Source of the DNA: Diphasiastrum complanatum
Taxonomy: Eukaryota > Streptophyta > Lycopodiopsida > Lycopodiales > Lycopodiaceae
DNA: 64,000 bases
Assembly: GCA_029204225.1 (NCBI GenBank)
Contig: CM055100.1
Coordinates: forward strand, 10,204,501-10,268,500
Direction of reading: 5' to 3'
Position numbers and translations under genes: made by a program. The notes under the pieces are model-generated. The model ran no database searches. It was given only the letters and a program-made list of their open reading frames with translations, and was not told the origin of the DNA. Positions 43,010 to 53,830 of the stretch are shown here, one piece after another. Each line of letters opens with the position of its first letter. Positions within the stretch are counted from its first letter, which is position 1.

Positions 43010-43515
43010 GTCGTGCATCAAAAATACATGCAAACTTGATGCACTGCATCGAAATGCTAAACCAACTCGATGCACTGCATTGTAATGGTGCACCACCTCA
43101 ATGCAGTGCATCGAAATGGACACACCAACTCGATGCAGTGCATCAAAATGGATCATCAACTCAATGTAGTGCATCGAGTTGGTGTCTCAAAATCAATGCA
43201 CTTCATTGAGTTGGTGATCCATTTCAATGCAATGCATCGAGTTGGTGTTCAAACTCGATGCAGTGCATCGAGTTGGTGTGTCCATATTGATGCACTGCAT
43301 GGAGTTGGTGCACCATTTTGATGCAGTGCATCGAGTTGGTGTGTCAAACTCGATGCACTACATCAATTTTGTGATCCATTTTGATGCACGACATCGAGCT
43401 GGTGTTCAAACTCGACGCACTGCATCAAATTTGTGTGTAAAATGGTTAAAAAACTCGATGCACTACATCGAATTTTTATGTGTTTTCGATGTGTTGCATC
43501 CAATTTGTAATTATT
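43010..43515 (+). repeat. 32-bp tandem array with hairpin units, copy 2
   Basis: Same unit and position as 34600-35115, lying between the divergent gene starts. It has fewer units at its left end: after the first CTTGATGCACTGCATCGA the two units at 34641-34672 are missing. Confidence 0.9.
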
Positions 43516-43767
43516 ATAGATGTAGTGGGACTACTTGTGAGTGTTAGTTTGTTATGTTGGTGCCCTTTATCGTTTGACCTCATTATTCTTGGTACAAAAA
43601 AATGGTTGATTGAAAATTTGGAAAGAACGCTTAGATTATTATCGATTGTCGAATTTTAGAAAATTTATGTAAAAATAACGTAAAAATACATGCATAATTT
43701 AGTCAAATAATATCTTAAATAACGTTAAATAAAAATGAAAAGCTTATTTATGAGCTTTGAAGAGACC

Positions 43768-44795
43768 ATTATCTCGGTGCTGTCACATATTGTTACAAAA
43801 GAGCTCAGCATGGATGAAATGTATCTTGAATTCAAAAAGTAAGTTCTTTTTTATTTTCAGATTTTTCTAGGCTCCCCTGTTTGTTAGCTATTGTTTTTAA
43901 TTTGTGATAATAGTTTGCAGTCATAAAGTGTTCACCCGAATTCAAGAGGTCATGACTAAGCGGTTGAATTGTTCGATTGGGGGGCTAAAGTGCAACTAAA
44001 CTACTCTACAAGCAGCTCAACCAAAGCTTTATCAGAATTTCTACTGGCTTTTCATAAGGTAAGCATGTAATTTTAAAATATTTATATTGTATTTTAAAAT
44101 GTTATGTGATTATCAAATTTAAATATATGTTGTTGTGTTTTTGCAGCCCAAAAAAGGCAGGCTAGAGAGGAGTTGGATTGCCCTCCGAATTTTGTATCAC
44201 ATATACAGAGGGCTAAAAAAGAAAAAATGAGGACTCAATTGAGAGATTCTCTCCCGCCATTGTCTGAGGATTATAAGACCTTCACATGTCTATCTGATCC
44301 GATGAGGACATTTACTTATCGTGTTGTCTGTTGTGATATCTTGAAATTGCCTAATGATGTCCCAAAGCATGAGTATACTCTTGTTATTGTAGATATTCCT
44401 TATGGATTCAGAATGCCTGGCTCCATTAATGATGACAAAGATGGTTATTGATTTTGCTGCCTTGACAACATCTTCTTTATGGAAATTTGTGATTTTTCAT
44501 AGCGTGGCACAATCTTCTTCAGTGATTGCATCTTTGAAAACTTGTTGTCATGCTATTGAGCACCTTCTCTGGTATGTCATTTTAAATATATTGTGATATT
44601 TATTTTCATGTAGTTGATGGTTAAGAATATAAATTTGGATGTTAATATGGTATAATATGTGTAGGAACAAAACAAATCTTGAGCGTGCACTAGGCTACCA
44701 CTAATCAGTTCTTTTGTAATGATGATGGTGGGCTACTTTGATGCGCATGAAAAAAAAGTGATTACGAATTCATTATAATGAACAATGCAGTAATA
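43768..44795 (+). pseudogene. Truncated copy of the DNA methyltransferase gene
   Basis: Nearly identical to 36991-38018. It keeps ELSMDEMYLEFKK before the donor GTAAGTTC, the short exon ending CATAAGG|TAAGC, and the motif IV exon with VCCDILKLPNDVPKHEYTLV and IVDIPYGFRMPG. The ParB-like part is deleted and the motif I exon is absent because homology ends at about 44795. It cannot encode a methyltransferase. Confidence 0.75.
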
Positions 44796-44799
44796 TCTT

Positions 44800-45655
44800 A
44801 TGCTCGGCCAACCCAATGACTCCTTGACAAAAGTGCAGAAGAGACAATTAATTCATAAGTTACAATCTTATCAATTGATTGCTGGACAATTTTATTGCCA
44901 AGGAATGGATGATATTTTATGAAGATGTGTTTTGCCGCATGAAGTACCTGACCTTATCATGTTTTCTCATGATGGCATGGGCGTAGGACATTTTTTCAAC
45001 AGATATCGCTGTTCGCAAAATTTTACAATCAGGATGTTGGTGGCCTACACTTCACAAAGACACAAAATTATACTCAGTCATGCGATGTTTGTCAACGAGC
45101 ACGTCGTCCTACTGACAGAATTATGAACCTTTACATCAAGTTTTATCTCAAGCACCGTTCGAGAAATGGGCCCTCGACTATGTTGGTCCTATTCATCCTG
45201 CGACAAGAGGATCTCAAGCCAAATATATCATTGTTGCAATTGATTATATGGCCAAATGGGTTGAAGCGAAAGCAGTCTGAATTGCAAATACAAAATCAAC
45301 GGCTAAATTTCTCTATGAAAACATTATTACTAGATTTGGATGTCCTATCGAGATCGTTAGTAACCGCGGCACACATTTTGTGAATGAAACGATAAAGTGT
45401 TTGTTGGAAGACTTTTTCGTTATTCATCGGTTTAGTACTCCGTATTATCCGAGGGGTAATGGCCAAGCTAAATCTTCAAACAAGATTCTCTACAACATTA
45501 TGACAAAACCGGTAGAAGCAAGTCGTTCCGATTGGGAACATAAGCTTTATGCGGCTTTATGGGCATTCAAAACTGCTTATAAAGGAAATACAAATCAAAC
45601 GCCATTTCAACTTGTTTATGGACAAGATGTAGTTATGCCAATTGAATTTTAAATA
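44800..45655 (+). pseudogene. Ty3/gypsy integrase core
   Basis: Order: HDGMGVGHFFNR (H2C2 finger), CWWPTLHKDTKLYS, then PFEKWALDYVGPIHP (first catalytic Asp), AIDYMAKWVEAKAV, TRFGCPIEIVSNRGTHFVNE, and an open segment 45380-45652 with FSTPYYPRGNGQAKSSNKIL and FQLVYGQDVVMPIEF. In active enzymes these read VSDxGxxF and NGQAExxN, so the second Asp is Asn and the Glu is Lys here, both explained by G-to-A changes. Several frameshifts lie before 45380. Confidence 0.85.
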
Positions 45656-46000
45656 CCATCTCTATGCATAGCAGCAACAGAACGGTTGGACAATGCGAAA
45701 TCCTTACAGATGCATCACGAGGATTTACAAAAACTTTGTGAGACCAGATTGATGGCATTACATGCATTAGCAACAGAGAAAGCCCGTGGGAAGGCATGGT
45801 ATGATCGCCAATTACACAAAAAAAAAACTGAAGGAAGGAGATCTAGCCGCTAATGTATAAGACGAAACTGATTAAAGGTAAATTGAAGCTCATAGGTGAA
45901 GGACCGTATATTGTGAAAAAAAATTTGAACTATGGGACGATCATTTTAAAACATTTGGATGGAAAAATATTCAACACTCCAGGGAATGGTAGCTGACTAC
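45656..46000 (+). pseudogene. Gypsy integrase C-terminus (GPY/F region)
   Basis: TERLDNAKSLQMHHEDLQKL, RGKAWYDRQLHKK, then after a frameshift LMYKTKLIKGKLKLIGEGPY and IVKKNLNYGTIILKHLDGKI. The GPYIV...G...L..LDG block is the GPY/F module following gypsy integrase. Confidence 0.75.
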
Positions 46001-46866
46001 AAAAGTTTTGGGAGCTAGATCAGCTAGCTCAATCAGGATGATCCAACGCCTTGTCAATTTTATTTTGATTGTTTTACAATTTTCTTGTTTTTATTACTTG
46101 AGTGATTTTTTTTTCTTTGGAAAAAGACAAAAAAAAAGTAAAAATGGAAAATGTATGGAAAGATTGATGAGCAAAAGTCAGAAATGTCATCAGATTAGGA
46201 AAAATTGAAGGAAAGTATTTTCAAAAATCAGATCTTTATGGAAAATGACTTGGAAAAGTACTTTTTGGGTCATTTTTTGCACATATTGTTCTAGAATTGT
46301 TCACCGAGTTTTTAGAGACAAGATCCACCTCAAATATATGTACATTGAGCTGGGCAAACATTCTTTCCACAAGTTAATACCTGTTTTTACCTCAGACGAA
46401 TGTTCAGCATCATGTCAATTTGGGAACGTTCGCCGAGCACCTTCCAGTACTTATGAACCTTCGCCGACATGCCAGATGAATTTAAAATGCCAAATTTAGG
46501 TCAGTCATAGGTTCAGATCTTGAAAATTTGCATTGACTATAGTACCTAGGCGAATGATGGCTTTAGGCGAATGTTGAATCTTTGCCAGAACGTTCGCCAA
46601 ACTACTATTTTAGTCCAAAACTTTTGTTGAGAATTTTGGAAGTTGTTGTCACAGTACTGAGCAAACGGCAAATTTTTGTCCTGAACTGAACTCCCAAACT
46701 AGTATTTTGTCTAATGGACCCTCCAAATTCACCTATAAGAAGACTGAATTCGATTCATTTGTCACTTGTGCTAGTGGAGCTCTTGCAAAAAAAAATTGCG
46801 ACCAAAACTTTCTACCAACTTTTTTCCAGCCTTTTGACATACACTCGCGCCTACTTTCAGTCATCA
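46001..46866. other. Probable gypsy 3' non-coding region
   Basis: No protein recognised. The phrase TTCGCC recurs in several places between 46430 and 46600 (for example ACCTTCGCCGACATGC and AACGTTCGCCAAAC), which may be remnants of an LTR. I could not define its ends. Confidence 0.35.
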
Positions 46867-48340
46867 TGTCTCCTACTGATACCTCTCAGTCTCCGCGATA
46901 CTCCATCCACCGTGATGTTCCAACTGCAACGGACATCATGAAGCTCCCTAGCGCAAGCATGGTCGCTCAGTAGATGACTCTTGTCGAGCCCTTGCTCAAG
47001 GCAATGGAAATCTACGAGTAGGCCTTTTCTAGAAAAATTAATATGCAATTCATCACTATGGCCGTTAACACTTGGACCATGGCCAAATCTAAGTTTTACA
47101 TCACTTTCCAGACTATTACACACAAGGTGCACATTACTAAAGCCGCCCTTGCAGCCATAGGTATCACATCCAGCAAAGAGCCATCTTCGAACCATAAGCA
47201 TGCAAAAATCATGATCAAGCCGTTCATAGACACCACCATTGAGTATTAGTGGACCCATGACGGGTATCTCCTAGAATCTATCTGAGATCCCACCATCCAC
47301 ACCGTAGCCCAGCTTCTGAACAACTTCCTGATGGTTGGCAACCTCAAGAAGGAGCACATTTCTTCATAGATCATGCACCGCATTGTAGATTCCAACTACA
47401 AATTATGATCTAGCCCGCTAGAACCTTACAACTAGTATAAGACGGTTTTTGGTGAGTTGAAGAGGGCAATCAAGGGTAACACAAAACATCAATTTGTGGT
47501 TGGCCCTCTTTCTCGCTATTATCCGTTCTTTCTTGGAAGACAAGATTCGAGGGTTTAATGCCAATATCGTGTTGTCTATTTATGAAGAAGCACCGATAGA
47601 GTCATCTCACCAGGCCTCATCATTTCATAGTCATTGTTGTATACGTAGTTGTGTACGTAGCGAGATTCTTATTCCTCACTCGCCTCTCGCATCACGTCGA
47701 AGGACTAGGCAACCATCCGCTGTGCTACAACCTCCGACTACCACTCGCACTAAACTAGTAATTCTCCTCGCCTCTGATACTTCCCTTGCCTCTGCTTCCT
47801 CTTAGGGACAGTCTGTGACTATTGGAGCTACAATTCCAATCCCAGCTACCCAGGCTGCCTCACCCCCACAAACGAGAGCTATTTCACCGGGTGCACAATA
47901 TTTTATGGACGTTCGATGATTTTGCCCTTGGGGCCTTAGAAGATTTTGCCATGCCCCAAATTCCAAGGCCCTTTGAACTCCAATCCCCCGGAAGAGGATT
48001 CAAACAAGTCCATGATTTTGAGAATATTTTTGATGATACTTTTCAGACGGAACACCAAGATACCGTAGTAGATCGATCACTAGACACATTTCGGGTCGGG
48101 CATGCGGTCAAATCCCCAAAGCAGTTTGATGCCATTGTATTTGATGGCTATGAGTGAGAAGACACTTTTGAAGAAGAAGAATTACTGGCACCAGCTCCAT
48201 GCCAAACAATAACAATACCACCACTTCCTCCTGCTGCTACCACCTCCACGACAGTAGATTCTAGTGATGCTCTCGATTTAGTCTCAAATCTTGCACGCAT
48301 TCGATCCAAATAAACCAATGGAGTCAAACAGTGTCAAAGA
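46867..48340 (+). pseudogene. Unrecognised broken ORF (possible retroelement Gag or accessory protein)
   Basis: A degenerate frame reads SPTDTSQSPRYSIHRDVPTA, TDIMKLPSASMVAQ, MTLVEPLLKAMEIYE, INMQFITMAVNTWTMAKSKF, VAQLLNNFLMVGNLKKEH and FGELKRAIKGNTKHQFVV, with about eight stops over 600 bases, then a Thr/Ser/Pro-rich part to 48340. The composition is protein-like and it lies just downstream of a gypsy integrase. I cannot name it. Confidence 0.4.
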
Positions 48341-48414
48341 TTAGCTGCCATTAGCAAGATTGTACTTTCGTGCTGCAATGATGGGAGGCTCCTGGGAATC
48401 TCCATTCATCAACA

Positions 48415-48728
48415 TCAAAGCATGTGACCAATGCCTTCCTAAATGGCTATTTGGAGGAAGAAATCTACATGACGCAACCCGAGGGCTTCATTAAGGAGGA
48501 TCTTGAAGACAAGTTGTGCTTATTGCAAAGGAGCCTCTATGGGCTCAAGCAAGCACCTAGAGCTTGGTACTCTAGGTTGACTCTTTCTTAATCTCTATTC
48601 ATTTTGCAGTTAGCTCTTATGAGTCTACCTTGTATATGAGATTCAGTTATGGAAAGATCATTATTCTCATTTTGTATGTATTAGTGGTAATGATCAAGAT
48701 GGCATAAGAGAAGTAAAGATTGCATTTT
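48415..48728 (+). pseudogene. Copia RT of element G, part 1 (left of the E insertion)
   Basis: [40 protein letters not shown] and [12 protein letters not shown] are the palm region of copia RT (VKTAFLNGxLxEEVYMxQPEGF...). The usual first Asp (DVKTAFL) is missing at the left break. A stop follows 'LTLS'. The frame ends at the CTAGA target site of element E and continues at 53826. Confidence 0.8.
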
Positions 48729-48733
48729 CTAGA
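48729..48733 (+). repeat. Target site duplication of element E, left (CTAGA)
   Basis: CTAGA before the 5' LTR equals CTAGA at 53826-53830 after the 3' LTR. Confidence 0.92.
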
Positions 48734-49559
48734 TGTGAGAAATTGGCAAAAATCTAGCTTGGTATTTTTTATGATAGAAGTTTGTAAGTGAATCTCACAT
48801 GTGTGGAGGATGTTCCCACATGTGGAGAATTGTAAAGTAGATCAAAATGTTTGATATAGGGGTCTCATAGAATCTCATAGTCAAGCATTTAGGTGTAGGA
48901 TGTTGATAGGGTCGAATTTGGCATAGATGGCAAATTATCCATTTCCACTTGTAATGCCACTATTGAGCCAAAATAGAGTAGGAGGCCAAACTTGTGCCAA
49001 TTAGAGTGTAGACAAGTGTAATGCTTTTGTTTGATGAAGTTTAAGAGGTCCAATAGGATTTAGAGGTGGAACCATGTGTGGTCCAATAGGAATTTGAGGT
49101 GTGCTTGAATATAGTCCAATAGAATTTAGAGGTGCATGGATCAATGGTCCAATAGGATTAAGAGGTGGCAAAGTGTGATCCAATCATAGTTAAGCATAGT
49201 GGTAGCTCATGAATCTACTAGTATTATTGTACTCCTCATTTGGATCTAATTGATTTGGTGATTTCATGGATTTTGTGAGTTATTGGATTTCTAGCTTTCT
49301 CTCTCTACCCGAGAGCTCATGATGTTTTTTATCTCTCTACCCAAGGAGAGCAGCTTGTTTTTACTTAGATTATTTTTTGAATACTTCCCACATGTGTGAG
49401 TGAGAGTTGGAAGTGATTGAATGCATGTAGTAGTGTGTTTTTGCCATAGAATCAAAGATAGGTCTTGAATCTCAATCTAGTCTTGATCTTGGTGCATCTA
49501 CACACGTTAGGAGATCACAAGTACATGTAGTGGACAATCCACACGTGTGAAATTCAACA
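48734..49559 (+). repeat. 5' LTR of element E (826 bp)
   Basis: Starts TGTGAGAAATTGGC and ends TGTGAAATTCAACA. It contains the phrases CCAATAGGATT repeated several times and CACACGTGTG near its end. Confidence 0.92.
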
Positions 49560-49572
49560 TGGTATCAGAGCC
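49560..49572 (+). other. Primer binding site of element E
   Basis: TGGTATCAGAGCC, a perfect tRNA-iMet site, directly after the LTR. Confidence 0.9.
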
Positions 49573-50316
49573 TACCTAAGGTTACCATGCATTTTGATAC
49601 ATTTGAGTGAAAACTATTCATCAATCTTGAGCTAGAAATTGTCAAGATCCATTTTCCTAGCTATCTTGTCCAATTTTGGATCAAAAGAGATCAATAGGGC
49701 ATTGATTGGGTCTGAACTGGTACTATACGGAATCAGGTGCTCAGACACGTGTGAGGAACATCCAATTTCAGTTTGGGAGTTCACTTTCATGTTTGATCCA
49801 AAAATCTTGCTAGATAGCTTGTTTTGAAGCTATTTTTGTCCAGTTTCTGATGCAATCAGTTTCATTCCATTTGGTTGATCCAATAAAAAGCTATAAGCTT
49901 TTGAAGAGGGTTAGGTAGGGCAACTAGACCTGGGTGGACACATTTGGTTTGGTTAAGAGATTGCTTGTTTGATCCAAAATCACAGTTGAATGCTTACCAA
50001 TCTCATCTATATGTGATCTAGGCACTGTTTTGAGATCCTAGCCATTTTGTTTCATGCAATATCATTGTATTTGAGTCAAATTTGGTTTCTTAGTGTATTT
50101 CACATGTGCTAAGAGTTTTTGATCCTAACTTTGCCCATACCCCATCATTTGATGTGAAGTAGATCTAGTTTTGGAGAGATTGAGATAGCTAGTGAGAATC
50201 ATCTCACAGTTTGTTGCAAAATCTTGCATAGGAGATGGTAGCACACCATTATTGGATCCTATAGTGAGAGAGAAGCAACATTTTTTGTTCATCACTTTTA
50301 TTTATCTCCACTTTAC
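49573..50316 (+). other. 5' leader of element E
   Basis: Non-coding leader of 744 bases with stops in all frames; it corresponds to the leader of element F. Confidence 0.7.
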
Positions 50317-51050
50317 ATGACTTCAATGAGTTCATACTTGTTGCAACCAAGTGAGATATTGTCTACTTCCAATTATTCAATATGGAAGTTGAGGATGGAG
50401 TCCACCTTGATACTCCAAGATGTGATGGACATTGTACTTGGGATTGAGGAGGAGCCTCAAGTCCTTCAAGAAGTACAAAAATACAAGAAGAGAGCTAGGA
50501 TGGCTCTCCACTACATTAAGATGAATGTCTCTAATGAGATATTGAGGGAGATTGGTGATTGTTCTACATCCAAGGAAGCTTGGGATTGTCTCAAGTCCAT
50601 CTATGAGGCTAAGAACACCTCTAGGCTCCTCACTCTTAGAAATCAAATCTTTCAAAGTAGTCAAAATAGTGATGAGAGTGCATCTAATTATGTTTTGAGA
50701 GTCAAGGATATTCATAGGGAGCTTGCATGTATTGGTGACTCAATCAACCAAAGTGAGCTAGTCCAAGTCATTCTCAATGGCTTGAGAGATGAATATGACA
50801 ACCTTGTCCAATTCTATGCCATTAAGGAGGAGCTACCAAATAGGCCCTTCAAAGTGTGTTTATTTCTGAAGAATCAAGACAAGAGTACAAACTCTTGAGG
50901 ATGGACAAGCTATCACTCAATCATGATGATGGCAAAGTTCTATTTGCCAAGCACAAAGAGAGGAGTAAGAAGAAACACCATCACTTCTCTAATGACAAAG
51001 CTAAAGGCCAAGATGGAGAGGAGGAGGATACCTCACATGCTTCTACTTAA
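50317..51050 (+). pseudogene. Gag of element E
   Basis: Intact for 193 codons from MTSMSSYLLQPSEILSTSNY through SIWKLRMESTLILQDVMDIV, KEAWDCLKSIYEAKNTSRLL and LNGLRDEYDNLVQFYAIKEE. The frame is then lost by a small deletion (the SLEALQSV segment kept at ~1790 is missing); the true frame resumes as VFISEESRQEYKLLRMDKLS and a basic linker up to STLN. Element F has the same deletion. Confidence 0.82.
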
Positions 51051-51827
51051 AATCTCAAGAAGAAGAAGATCAAGTGCTTTTATTGTGGCAAGAAAGGCCA
51101 TTATGCCACCAATTGCTTCAAGAAGAAGAATCAACTCAATCAAGCCAACATCACCAATGAGAAAGAAGACTATATTGCAAGTGATGGAGAAGGCTCTCTT
51201 ATGGCATCAAGCTTCTCCTCTTCCACTTTCAACAAGGATGACTCATGGTATATTGATAGTGGAGCATCTTCACATATGTGTGGCTCCAAGCACTTTTTTT
51301 CATCTATTATGCCTTATGATGGAGTCAAGAAGACCATATACATTGCAAGCAAGCATGAGTGCAATATTGAAGGAGTAGGGATTATTCCCTTGAAGCTTGC
51401 ATCTTCTAAAGATCTCTTTCTCAACAATGTTCTTTTTGTCCCAAAGCTTACAAAGAACATCTTAAGTGTTGGCCAACTTCTTGATAGTGGCTTTGATGTC
51501 AATTTCAATCTTAATTGTGTGATCAAGAAGGATGGTGAGATCCTTGCATATGGATCAAGATTTGAAGGCATCTACAAATTGGATCCAAGTGAGAGTGCAA
51601 ACTCTCTTGATGTGTCTTATATGTCCAATATTTCAAAGGAGGATGATCACACAAGATGCACATATCTTCTCTCTTCAAGTATTATGGTGTATGATTATTC
51701 CTTATTATTCAAAGCATATGTTGAGAAGAAATTCTCATTGAAGATCAAAGCTTTGAGGAGTATCGGAGCTCTTGAAGGAATAGCCCCATATGAAGTTTTA
51801 TTCAAGACGAAGCCTAAGGTTGATTAA
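51051..51827 (+). pseudogene. Zinc knuckle and protease of element E
   Basis: After a stop at 51048-51050 come KIKCFYCGKKGHYATNCFKK (CX2CX4HX4C knuckle) and an Ala/Ser region, then WYIDSGASSHMCGSKHFFSS with the DSGA catalytic motif, FLNNVLFVPKLTKNILSVGQ, and KALRSIGALEGIAPYEVLFK before the stop after KPKVD. From 51201 it is open for 208 codons. Confidence 0.8.
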
Positions 51828-52090
51828 CTTAGTGAACTTGGTAGTGCTTGCTTTGCACATATTCCCTTGGAAACAAGAAGGAAGGATGATCCAAGCTCAT
51901 GGATCATGATTGGATACTCATCCATCAAGGAGGCCTTTAGTGCCTTTACACTCTCTATTTCAAAAGTGATTGTGAATAGAGATATCACATTGCATGAAGA
52001 ATTAATCTTGGAAGTGGCCGAGATCAAGGCTTCTCAAGAAGCATCACAAGTTATCTTTTTTGAAGGTATTCAAGTTATGATGGGGCCAAG
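51828..52090 (+). pseudogene. Integrase C-terminal scrap in element E
   Basis: HIPLETRRKDDPSSWIMIGY, SSIKEAFSAFTLSISKVIVN and RDITLHEE correspond to the conserved stretch after the copia integrase core. The core itself (HHCC and DDE) is absent, and the next sequence is ORF X. Confidence 0.6.
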
Positions 52091-52990
52091 GTGTGAGGAG
52101 GAGCTTCTTCATATGATTTCAAGAAGACCTTCAAGATGCATGGCCGAGTCTTTATGGCTCACCTTACATGGCAAAGAGGGGCATCTTTTATGTTGTATCT
52201 ACTACAACACATTCATATATGCTCCTCTTCCTTTGCTTGAAATGCTATCTTGCTTCATTGAATTTTTTGGATCTCAAAGTTCAAGAAAAGCTATATTAGT
52301 TTTGTATGATGCTTATGGTATGGACATGTTTCTTTTCATTATTGACTTAGATGTGTTTCCAATACTTTTTGAAAGCAAGATATTGTATTGTCAAAAGTAT
52401 GCTCTTGGTTCTAGTAAGAACAAGATTGAGCTTGGTACTCACTTTTTTTAAAATCATGTTTTCACATGTTTTGAGGCAAATTGTAAACTCCTCTTGAGAT
52501 TAAGTGAAGCATCCAAAGTGGACACTTACATCCTTGAGAGAGTAACTAGCCTAAAAAAGATCAAGATAGTCTTTGATATCAAGATTAGATCCATCATGGA
52601 TATAGTTCATTGTATGTGGACTAGTCAAGCTAGAAAGCATAATCTTGATAATCATCATTGTTTCACATCTTATCATCTTGATCTCCATGATCCTTATGAG
52701 GCTTGGAAGCCTCAGATTTCTCTATGCATCCATCATGCAAGTGGAACTTTCAAAGCAAAGATCATCATCAAGCATGGAGGAAGCCCATGATCATAGTGGC
52801 ATATTGGTGGAGCACTCTTCAAAGGCATTGGCAAGAGATCTCTACCATAGAGATCTTATCATGGATATGGTGAGGGTGCTGCTATGATGGATCCCTTGGC
52901 TGATCTTTACTTCTTATGCATACCAAAGGATCGACTCAAAAAGATTTACAAACTTCTCAAGTGATCTAGTACCTTTCCAAGCTATTTTTT
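52091..52990 (+). pseudogene. ORF X relative in element E
   Basis: MAESLWLTLHGKEGHLLCCI, YYNTFIYAPLPLLEMLSCFI, AILVLYDAYGMDMFLFIIDL, LYCQKYALGSSKNKIELGTH, a stop after FF, then FTCFEANCKLLLRLSEASKV, DTYILERVTSLKKIKIVFDI, HCFTSYHLDLHDPYEAWKPQ, and in another frame MVRVLL at the end. It is open from 51867 to 52451 together with the integrase scrap. It resembles element F closely and A/B distantly. Confidence 0.55.
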
Positions 52991-52999
52991 GAGGAGGAG
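52991..52999 (+). other. Polypurine tract of element E
   Basis: GAGGAGGAG directly before the 3' LTR at 53000. Confidence 0.8.
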
Positions 53000-53825
53000 T
53001 GTGAGAAATTGGCAAAAATCTAGCTTGGTATTTTCTATGATAGAAGTTTCTGAGTGAATCTCACATGTGTGGAGGATGTTCCCACGTGTGGAGAATCGTA
53101 AAGTAAATCAAAATGTTTGATATAGGAGTCTCATAGAATCTCATAGTCAAGCATTTAGGTGTAGGATGTTGATAGGGTCAAATTTGGCATAGATGGCAAA
53201 TTATCCATTTCCACTTGTAATGCCACTATTGAGCCAAAATAGAGTAGGAGGCCAAACTTGTGCCAATTAGAGTGTAGACAAGTGTAATGATTTTGTTTGA
53301 TGAAGTTTAAGAGGTCCAATAGGATTTAGAGGTGGAACCATGTGTGGTCCAATAGGAATTTGAGGTGTGCTTGAATATAGTCCAATAGAATTTAGAGGTG
53401 CATGGATCAATGGTCCAATAGGATTAAGAGGTGGCAAAGTGTGATCCAATCATAGTTAAGCATAGTGGTAGCTCATGAATCTACTATTATTATTGTACTC
53501 CCCATTTGGATCTAATTGACTTGGTGATTTCATGGATTTTGTGAGTTATTGGATTTCTAGCTTTCTCTCTCTACCCGAGAGCTCATGATGTTTTTTCTCT
53601 CTCTATCTGAGGAGAGCAGCTTGTTTTTACTTGGATTATTTTTTGAATACTTCCCACACGTGTGAGTGAGAGTTGGAAGTGATTGAATGCATGTAGTAGT
53701 GTGTTTTTGCCATAGAATCAAAGATAGATCTTGAATCTGAATCTAGTCTTGATCTTGGTGCATCTACACACCTTAGGAGATCACAAGTACATGTAGTGGA
53801 CAATCCACACATGTGAAATTCAACA
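53000..53825 (+). repeat. 3' LTR of element E (826 bp)
   Basis: Same length and ends as the 5' LTR (TGTGAGAAATTGGC ... AAATTCAACA). Confidence 0.92.
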
Positions 53826-53830
53826 CTAGA
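53826..53830 (+). repeat. Target site duplication of element E, right (CTAGA)
   Basis: Equals 48729-48733. Confidence 0.92.

Larger units (their letters stand above)
40641..44795. mobile_element. Putative DNA transposon, copy 2 (both genes, deleted)
   Basis: Holds the minus-strand DUF7869-like gene (42881 down to ~40656), the 32-bp array, and a shortened methyltransferase gene on the plus strand. Relative to copy 1, bases 35364-36990 (1,627 bp) are missing; ACC occurs at both edges of the deletion. The right end (about 44795) abuts gypsy integrase sequence. Confidence 0.55.
48734..53825 (+). mobile_element. Element E: complete 5,092-bp copia-like element, family II
   Basis: Two 826-bp LTRs, exact primer site, GAGGAGGAG polypurine tract and a perfect five-base target duplication (CTAGA). 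By eye the LTRs differ at about 22 sites, roughly 97% identity. The interior has gag, zinc knuckle and protease, a scrap of integrase C-terminus, and the ORF X relative, but no RT, RNase H or integrase core. It interrupts the RT gene of element G. Confidence 0.92.

Noticed and set aside
46857-47258. Minus-strand 133-codon frame
   Set aside because: It overlaps the better supported plus-strand relic at 46867 and resembles no protein; it looks like a shadow frame.
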